Positions 56,200 through 64,000 of a stretch of DNA of 64,000 bases are shown one piece after another; positions within the stretch are counted from its first letter, which is position 1, and each line of letters begins with the position of its first letter. The stretch is from assembly GCF_042242105.1 (NCBI RefSeq), contig NC_092019.1, positions 18,335,328 to 18,399,327 of the forward strand, written 5' to 3'. The notes beneath the pieces were generated by a model. That model saw only the letters and a program-made list of their open reading frames with translations. It did no database searches and was not told where the DNA came from. Position numbers and translations under genes: made by a program. The stretch comes from Pempheris klunzingeri. Its lineage: Eukaryota > Chordata > Actinopteri > Acropomatiformes > Pempheridae.

Positions 56200-59100
56200 T
56201 TACAGTCTCCAGGGTGAGTGGAACTCAGAGGCGGGGAGAGGAGTGCAGTGTGTTGTTTCAAAGTTTCGCATATACTTCCGTGCCTGGAAAAAAGAAAAGA
56301 TTGCAGGGTTGGAGGAGGAATGGAGAATGAGAAGTGTGGGAGGGCAATGAACAAAAAGTGCAGAACTTGATTATATTAGCTTTGGTTTGTCTGGCTCAGC
56401 GCCACACAAATCTCTCCCATCTCTTAAGGGCTTACATGGGAGGTGAATAAAGCCTAATTCAGAAGGCATTACCAAGGGAGGAAAAGCATAGCATTAGCTG
56501 TAATTGATGGCACTCCTCTTGTTTGATGTTAAATGACTTCAATAAGCTGAGCGTGGTGAAATACATTACACCAGTCAACCTGAGAGCACAGGTGAGTTGG
56601 TTACTATGGAGACCAGAAACGTGTTCCTCAGTGGTAATGATGTCTGAATAGCTGTGATGTGTGGTTTTTTTTTGCAGTGTAAGGGGGCGGGGTGGTAAGT
56701 GAACCTTAATCAAGAAAACAGGGCTTATTGGGAAAAAGGGAAATTAGACTTTGTAACCCAACTTGGGGAGATGAGACAAAGACAACAGGTGGCTACCCTT
56801 TAAGCCAGACAGGATAAACAACTGCACACAATGAGTGCATGGATAATCGTTTGTTTTCTTACCAAGAAAAGTGCCAGCTGCCGCCTTCCCTCAAGAGTCA
56901 TATCCTCACCTGGCAACATTAAGAGCGAGAGCATGTCAGTGAGGGGATACATGCATGTCCGTAAGGTAGTACTGTGTGCCCTTTATTTGCTTAGGTAAAT
57001 GTGAAAAGGGCCCGGGGCTTACCAACACTCCATGGAAACAAAACATCTCTGTCTGCCTGATACGACTGCAGCACAGACACGCACCAGTCATCGTCCACCT
57101 CGTAGCCACTGTACACGGATGCTGCAGAGCAAGAGTGAGCTGGCATTTTACACTGCTGTTATAATACCAACTTACTACACGAGTGTTCAAATGCTAAAAG
57201 ATAGACGGAAGAAACTTAACAATTTACAGTGACCAACATAGTCAAATAGTGGCATGAACACACGGGCAGCCTTACCTTCTTCTAAGTGATTGGAGGATCC
57301 CAGCCATTGCCTGACAACTCTAATGCCTTCATCTGTCATTATTTTTGGGTACCTGGGCAGGAAAATGACATCACCACTCGTGTCAAATACACTGAGCATA
57401 TCCAGCAAAGAAAATACTAAGCTTAGATGTTTGAATATCAGAAAACCGACCTGAATTGTAGCAGTTTGAGCAGGAGGTCGTTGCCTCTGTTAGACATGAT
57501 GTCCTCTGGACCCCTGTAATAGAGTGTACAACTTAATATCATATAGTGTCAGTAGCCTTGCGACCACGCCGCTGACTAGGCAAATGGATGCTTCCTCCTG
57601 CCTCTACATCAACATGCAAAGCACTTCATCCTCAACATGTTGAAAATGACTGTTTTGTAACCAGTAGATGAGTCTAATGCTGGATAGCTTTCTGTTGTGA
57701 ATGTGTCTTAGTTACGTTAGAATATTATAAAACTATTGCTGTAATGTTTGAATCTTTGTGGGATTTCAATTGGCAAGCATCTATTGTGTGTCTACTGTCT
57801 ATTTGACAGAAGAAAATAGCAGTTGTAGTTTTTGTTTTCATTTTGGAGGATCTTATTTGTATCAGTCTGACATCAGGTGCAAACCTTTTTTCAAGTATCA
57901 ACCACAATGTAACTGAACCATTATTATGACCCCGTCCAACATCCCATTTCAACCAAAAAGCTTTTTGCTAAAATTATGCATGTACCCCATGGAAAGCAAA
58001 TCTGCTTTACTAAATAATGAGATATTTCAAAGGACACTGTGGGGACTTGCGTTGTGGTGATGATCTCATCTCTGGTTCTCCTGATCAGCAGGACTGGCCC
58101 CTGATATCTGGAGGAACAAAAGGGGTTGTGTTAATCATCAGTCACGTCACTGTGAGCTACACCAACAAATAAAAATTGTTTCACAATTACACACCAGTAT
58201 GTTGGGTAATGTACAGTGATGCAGACTTTGACTTTTGTGATTAGTGTGACTATACTTAGACTGTCCCACTCACTTGAGAAGCTGCTCAGCGTTGTTGAGG
58301 TTCATATACTGCCTAACTGTGTGTTGTACCAGCGGTCCTATGAGAGAGCAAAGATGTTTCGGTTACTAAAAGAAAGCTACCTGCTGAAAACAATAAGTTG
58401 GTGACTGTTAACCTCTTGGACTCACTCCAGCTGTCAGGCATGACCTTGAGGGCCAGAGGCAGGAGGTCGTCGAAGGAGGCGTCCAACACTACTGACTGGA
58501 TCTCTGGGTATGACATCACGGCCCAACTGGCTAAGAAAGGAAATGGACGGACACAAAATGAAGAGAACCAGAACCAGGAAGCACTTAATAACATGACTCA
58601 AATTGATAGCTTTAAAAAGTCCTCATCATCTGTTGTTCTTGTTGCCATGTACCTGTGAATCCTCCGATGGACCAGGCATATATGACAATGTCGCTGAGCT
58701 GGAAGCCCAGCCTGTGCATTGCAAACTGGATTACTACATCCATGGCGTTGGCCTCGTTCTGGGGGAATGGCACTCCCTGGCAGAAAGGTACAAGTAAAAA
58801 AAAAAAAAAAAGCAATATCCATGCATTATTAAACATAACAGTAACACTCAACCCACCAACAAAACCATGCACTTCCAGACAGATTTACGTTTTATTCCAC
58901 TCCACTGACAGTATCGACCATGGGAGTGTACTTGCCCTCTTGTGTAATACAGTCCAAATGAAACCAGATTTTCAACATGCCTTTGTTTTCCACCGTGTTG
59001 TTTGTTTGGGCTATGTGAAGCATATACATACACTGTAAACTGACGCTGGTTTGAAGATTAAATGTGGTACCAAATCTGACAACACTGCTTACCGTACTGC

Positions 59101-59647
59101 CTCCAAAGCCAGGGTGGTTCCAGCCCAGAACAGAGTAGCCCCCTACAGTGCACAAACACAAGATTTATCTAAGATTGAAATAAAACTGTTTCAGACTTAT
59201 GTATTATTGTATGTATTCAGCACTTTATGTGCTTTTCTACAAAATATGTAAATAGCATATTAAAATATCTTGACTCTGGTGAAGCAGAGGATTCCTCACC
59301 CTCCAGTGGTGTGTTCATGCAGCCCACCTCATAGAAGCCTGCGTTCCCCTCACAGCAGATGACCTGTGGCAGAATTCAAGAACCAGCTGTAATGTAGCTG
59401 TGTGTAACAAATTTTGTTGGACCTTGTTGGACAAGCCCAAGGCACAAAAACAACACATCACTGCAGACATTTACCAGGGTCTGGCCAGTCTGTCCCCCAT
59501 CTCTCCTTCGATCCACAAACATTGTGTCGATCTCATTACCGTCACAAGCCACAAGCTTGTTCCTTTGGCCGTCAAACTGTGACAAATGGAGGGAAATTGA
59601 CAGAAAATGGTGATTGGAATTGGAAGTGACTGTAGAAAGAGTGTATG

Positions 59648-59704
<57 letters not shown>

Positions 59705-62700
59705 ACCTCTTCTATTAACTTAGCTTGGCCTTGCAGGAGCATGGGCCTCATGGCTTTCTGCAGTAAACCTACAGAGCCAGGATACAACATCCTCCTCCCA
59801 AATGAATGGGCAATCAGAAAACTGGAGAGGAAGAAAATAGACATGACGACACTGTAGCAACACTGGGCAAATTCTTTATCTTTTCCTGGATAAATGAGAC
59901 TGACTTTGGGTGAAGTAAGATGCAAACCTACTATAAAGCAGACTGGACCTATCCCCATACTGTGATTCTAGTTACAAATGTGCAGTATCATCCTGCAGTC
60001 ATGCAGAGCCTTCATTTTTTTTTTTTTTCTTTTATTCGTGTAGCATACATTTCATTTACCTGATGACGTGGCATGGTAGAGTGCGCACAGAGTTAAGGAC
60101 ACTGTCTGCTGCTCCTCTTAATCTAGGCTCTGGCTTTAACAGAGAAACACCAGCCTTGGAAAGTTTCCTGTCACACAAAGAGTCGGAGGTTTAAAATGAA
60201 ATAGAATTCAAAGTGCTCTGAGTGCGTGCATTTATAATGAACTGACCCTGATGGGAATAGAATTGCAGTGACCACGTGGCTATTTCAAATGTTGATAACA
60301 TGGCAATAAAATAGAAGACTAACAACGTACGGATTGCTGACTTCTGTCCAGCTGAAATCTGCAGGCCAGTTGTAGAAGTCAAAGTCATAGCACCTCACTT
60401 TTTTCTACATGGAAAGCACAAACAACAAAAGAAGTTATCCCTTAAGGCAAGTTCTGATGTACTGATATGGATACCTACAAACACATTTGTAATTATTATT
60501 TTGTCTCATTGTTCCCCAAAACATAAGAGCACAAATACCAACATCAAACCCTGATGTTCAGTACCTGTATCGGCTTACAATGACCTCACCTTGTTTGCTG
60601 GTGTGTGATTCTTCTTAGTTTCTTCAAGAATGGAGATAAACTGAAGATACTCTGAGTTTTTCCATCTCCCCCATCCTTGGGGAGCAAAGGACAGAGGGAA
60701 GGGAGGCAGGAAGACAGCAAAAACAGAGAGAGATATAAGTGGAGTGCAGAAGAGACACACAATCATTCTGCTGCAATGCCTCAAGGGTGCATTTAGTATG
60801 CTTTGTAGGTGTAGACCTTGTGCAACGATCTCAATGTTAATTATATCTTATTGGCATGCAGCATATAGAGCATATGTTGTGATATCTAAAGATGAATGAA
60901 TTGAATAGGTCATTGTCTGGATGCTGGTCAGTTGAAATCTGCAGCCTCACCTCTAAGACAGGCCACTCCTAGAAGACACACCAGTACTGTTCCCACATAC
61001 TGGCCCACTGGAACCAGCTTACTGCTGCAGATGTAACCTAAAAATACACAAAGCAGCAGTGACGCAGACATCCACATAAACCCCTCTTTTCCTTTGCCTC
61101 ATTAACGGGCACCAATGCAAAGATTCACAGTCTGACAACAACTGAATGCCTAAATCAATATCAGAAACTCAATTATACACTAAGGAATGGCACAGAACCT
61201 CAAGCAATTAATTCCTATTGATGCACAGTCTTGCTGGATAATTCAGTCGCTGCTTCTTATATTAATCCAACTTGTATAAGATCCAGCCCCCCCCCCCCTC
61301 CACCCATAACAAGTGGCAGTTTTTTGGTCCTTAATGGAAAGAGAAATGTCATCCAAAAAAAAAATACATATTTTGATATATGTTACTGCCAAACTTTCTC
61401 AGAAAGACTTTTACTAAACTCACTGTGTTGTTACAATGTACTATTCTTCCACAACAGGGACTGTTAACATGGAAATAAGACTGGGCAATGAGGTTGACAT
61501 CAGTATCATGATAATAATCTAGATATTTTCCCCTTTACAGGGAATACAAATAAACAGTATCTAACATCATAATGAACCAAATGTATGCAAAATGACAAAT
61601 ACAACAACTAAACTGGGGTTATCTTCACTGTTTTGCAGAGTTTTGCAGAGAGATAACAAGATAACATCCTGATCTTATGTAACTGAAATTCAATGAATGA
61701 TGATACTGAATCATCAACCAGCCCATGACCATGAACTCCTGTGTTTATAAACCACAACAAAGGCTACAATCAACAGTATATATGTGTGGTCTATCTATCA
61801 ATCTATCAAAACATTACAGAGCACATGATGAAATCCTTAAATGTCTCATTCACACCAAGCAACATTTCAAAACCCAAACATTTACAATTAACGTATATAA
61901 AGTAGAGAAAAGTAATTGGAGTGGATGGAACCAGCCAATGTTAGCTGTTATATACAGAGACGTGATAGTCTAATCAATAAGACGACTAATATTTGTAATA
62001 AACTGTGATCATAACTGCAGTAAATGATGGAGATAAATCTTCCTGTTTCCTCCTAAACATAATTAACACAACCTACCTTTCCTGTACAGATAGCAGAGGA
62101 GAAGGGGGGAGCTGTAGTAGGACAGAGACCACAGGGCTGCGGCCTGGAGGGGGAAAACACAAATGTTACTTTACACAATTAGAAATCCTTTCCACACAGT
62201 ATTATCAACCATAAAACCATACTGACCCAACCAAGGATGCTGTCAGTGTGTTTCTCCAGACTCCTGGGTTGGTAGGTCCATCCCTGCTAACAGTGGGAGG
62301 AGTTGTTATTCATGTCATGAGCACGGTTGCTAACGTTAGCTAGCTGTCTGTAGCCATTTTAAGAGACGGCTTAAAACATATCACAACTCCATTACGTCTT
62401 TACTGTGGCTCTGTTAAAGTTAACACACAAGATTATGCTTATTGTTATTATTAGTTTTCTTTTGAGCTTCTGTCGTTTCTTTCCCATCTTGGCAAAGTTT
62501 CCTCCCACTTGCTTCCCACTTAGCGTTAGCTAGCATAACCAGTTTAATGTCATCGAGTAAAGCAGTTCATTAAGCTACAGTTGGACTGGAGGGGAAAACG
62601 TTGACGAGCTGAACATGAAGAGACACTTGATGTGCGTCTGTCGTTTCATTCATTTGACATTACAGCCCGGCTGTGCTGTGACAGCGGGGTTTCAATAACA

Positions 62701-62920
62701 CAACACCTGACACTTCCGGATGCAGCCGGAGCTACACCAATGCTAAGAGATGAAATACTGCTCAGTTTTCGCAGGCGGCTGTACTCAAACAAATACAAAA
62801 CATGAACGGTATCCCTACCCTCCTCCCCGCCCTGCCTTCAGGTCGAGACTGGTCCGGTGAACGGTGAACTCGCTGTAAATGCGGCCCTAAAATACAGCGG
62901 AGGAACATCCAGCCGGCCAT
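56200..62920 (-). CDS. abhd16a: Phosphatidylserine/acylglycerol lipase ABHD16A (BAT5)
   Basis: Membrane serine hydrolase; the mammalian enzyme makes lysophosphatidylserine. Twenty minus-strand coding exons: 62920-62819, 62283-62227, 62143-62077, 61037-60951, 60675-60590, 60404-60331, 60167-60060, 59821-59707, 59576-59475, 59363-59300, 59142-59093, 58776-58653, 58530-58426, 58337-58274, 58107-58051, 57513-57451, 57352-57276, 57121-57023, 56909-56863, 56283-56200. All phases agree; 543 residues (human 558, also 20 exons). The N-terminus MAGWMFLRCILGPHLQRVHR aligns with human MAKLLSCVLGPRLYKIYR. Two hydrophobic segments follow (ALWSLSYYSSPLLLCYLY; VGTVLVCLLGVACL). Conserved blocks include GRRMLYPGSVGLLQKAM, ACDGNEIDTMFVDRR, CCEGNAGFYEVGC and GWNHPGFGGST. 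The nucleophile is Ser340 in YAWSIGG and the acid is Asp415 in RRTRDEI. The position of human His507 is Arg492 here. The intron after 58051 uses a GC donor. Confidence 0.97.
59641..59702. repeat. (GT)n microsatellite
   Basis: About thirty GT units directly next to the donor of an abhd16a exon (59707), so length variation lies within a few bases of a splice site. Confidence 0.9.
61277..61290. repeat. Poly-C tract
   Basis: Run of C in an abhd16a intron followed by CCACCC; the minus (transcribed) strand is G-rich. Confidence 0.7.
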
Positions 62921-63000
62921 TCTTCCACTGCGAGGACTACGGAAGCCTGCACTGACCAGAACTCTCAAACGCGAAAGCGCTTAGAAAGTTGTTGGAAAAC
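62284..63000 (-). promoter_or_regulatory. abhd16a: abhd16a promoter, first exon and start of intron 1
   Basis: CpG-rich sequence surrounds the first coding exon. CACTTCCGGATG at about 62711-62722 contains an ETS site in the minus direction. The region between 62400 and 62800 is intron 1 and no other exon is seen. Transcription probably starts at about 62930-63000. Confidence 0.4.
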
Positions 63001-63436
63001 ATGTATTGGAGATAAGCAAAACTGCAGACAACAATATTTATTTAAAAATGTCTTTATTTAAATACAGGTATATATACAAGTACAAGACAACTGGTATAAA
63101 GCCAAATGCTTGAGAAAAAGTGTTAAGGAAACCAGTGTATGAGATAATGTAACTTCCTCACATTTGGGACAAGGTTTAGAGCCTCATGCGAAAAAATGTC
63201 CCCCTCCCTTTTCCCCTTCCGGCTCAGTAAATGAGTAATAAGGTAGGCCTACTTATAAAGAGCAATGCAATGCATAAACATTCAAGCAATTGCGTTGTAT
63301 TTCCCTGAAGCATTGAAGTTCTCTTCGCATCCTAAGTGTGACATTCAGTTGTTACTTTTGTTTATAAAGGCCTTCTGCTGCAGCTGGGAACTGAGCGGAT
63401 ATGACAGCTGGATGAGGATGAGATGTGGGTAGGTGA

Positions 63437-63809
63437 TCAGGTCTGACACTGTTCGAATCTGAAAACAGAGCACAAAGACAAACTCGCACAAAAAATCTCC
63501 CGTCCCCCAGTCTCTTTTATTCTTCCTTAAACACAAACACAGACAGCCCACGCAACAACAACACATGGGTGAAGGAGCGCTGCCTGTCAGCGCATGGCGT
63601 GATATTATGCCACAGTGTCAGAGTGATGTTCAGGCCAGCGTGATTGGTGAGTGTGAGAAGAATGTGAGGGGCACATGAGTGACAGTGCAAACACACATAG
63701 ACACACACATACAGTTCAGCATACAAAGGCGCACACAGGTGATGCAAAGGCTTTTTGCTTACTGCTCCAGTTCCTTATAGACATCATCCTCTCCTCTAGG
63801 CTTCAAATC
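63437..63809 (-). CDS. 3' terminal exons of an unrecognised minus-strand gene (runs off the window)
   Basis: Exon 63809-63763 has a good acceptor (CATGCCAG) and donor (GTAAGC). It reads DLKPRGEDDVYKELE in its only open frame. The next acceptor, GTTTTCAG at 63459, starts an exon that continues that frame as QFEQCQT and stops at 63439-63437. AATAAA-type signals on the minus strand near 63050 and 63035 would end the transcript close to the abhd16a promoter. The family is not recognised. A longer frame in the last exon (IRTVSDLITYPHL) is open but out of phase with this donor. Confidence 0.35.
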
Positions 63810-64000
63810 CTGGCATGAAGAAGAAAAGGGGGAAGGGAGACAGGGAAAGAGTGGGACAGTGAAGAGGATGATAAAGAGTGAAATCCGCGCTACTGAGGCC
63901 AGATTTATGTCCCTCTGCACCCTGTGTAATGAGATTGATTTGTTAATATCACTAATGTAAGGGTGACAGTTGATAGGTAATGGTTTTATCTGAGAGAGGG

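Overview
The window is vertebrate nuclear DNA. Its genes have many small exons, GT-AG introns, (GT)n microsatellites and AATAAA signals. Dispersed repeats typical of ray-finned fish (a Tc1 copy, an L2-type LINE 3' end, a tRNA-derived SINE, TTAA-bounded MITE-like elements) and the protein sequences point to a teleost, probably a percomorph. Human counterparts of several genes lie in or near the MHC (MDC1, VARS1, ABHD16A); INO80E is elsewhere in human, so this is a fish-type arrangement.

Layout from left to right: 1-1.4 kb holds a likely promoter region with three CCAAT boxes. mdc1 (+) runs from 1.43 to 11.5 kb and carries a Tc1 transposon in an intron. A putative noncoding first exon near 13.0-13.27 kb and a 5.2 kb intron lead to an unrecognised transmembrane gene (+, coding 18.46-24.75 kb) with three cysteine-poor Ig-like modules and a proline-rich tail. 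A TRIM/butyrophilin-type gene (-) with coiled coil and B30.2 but no RING or B-box lies at 29.4-31.9 kb. ino80e (+) lies at 34.5-37.2 kb. An ENDOD1-like secretory or membrane protein (+) without the nuclease motif lies at 39.25-43.7 kb. vars1 (+, 28 coding exons) lies at 45.5-55.4 kb and meets abhd16a (-, 20 coding exons, 56.2-62.9 kb) tail to tail. The last 1 kb holds the 3' end of another minus-strand gene that leaves the window.

The genes do not form one pathway. mdc1 and ino80e serve genome maintenance and chromatin, vars1 serves translation, and abhd16a is a lipid hydrolase. Exon phases agree through every reconstructed gene except one missing tiny exon in the TRIM-like gene.

Strongest observations: (1) ABHD16A keeps Ser340 and Asp415, but the position matching human His507 is Arg492, at exactly conserved spacing. 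(2) The Ig-like membrane protein is unrecognised and its Ig folds lack the usual cysteine pair. (3) The ENDOD1-like protein lacks the DRGH catalytic motif. (4) MDC1 has seven SDTD motifs, a TQ[F/Y] array and a recently expanded 144-bp coding tandem repeat. (5) GC-AG introns occur in both vars1 and abhd16a.
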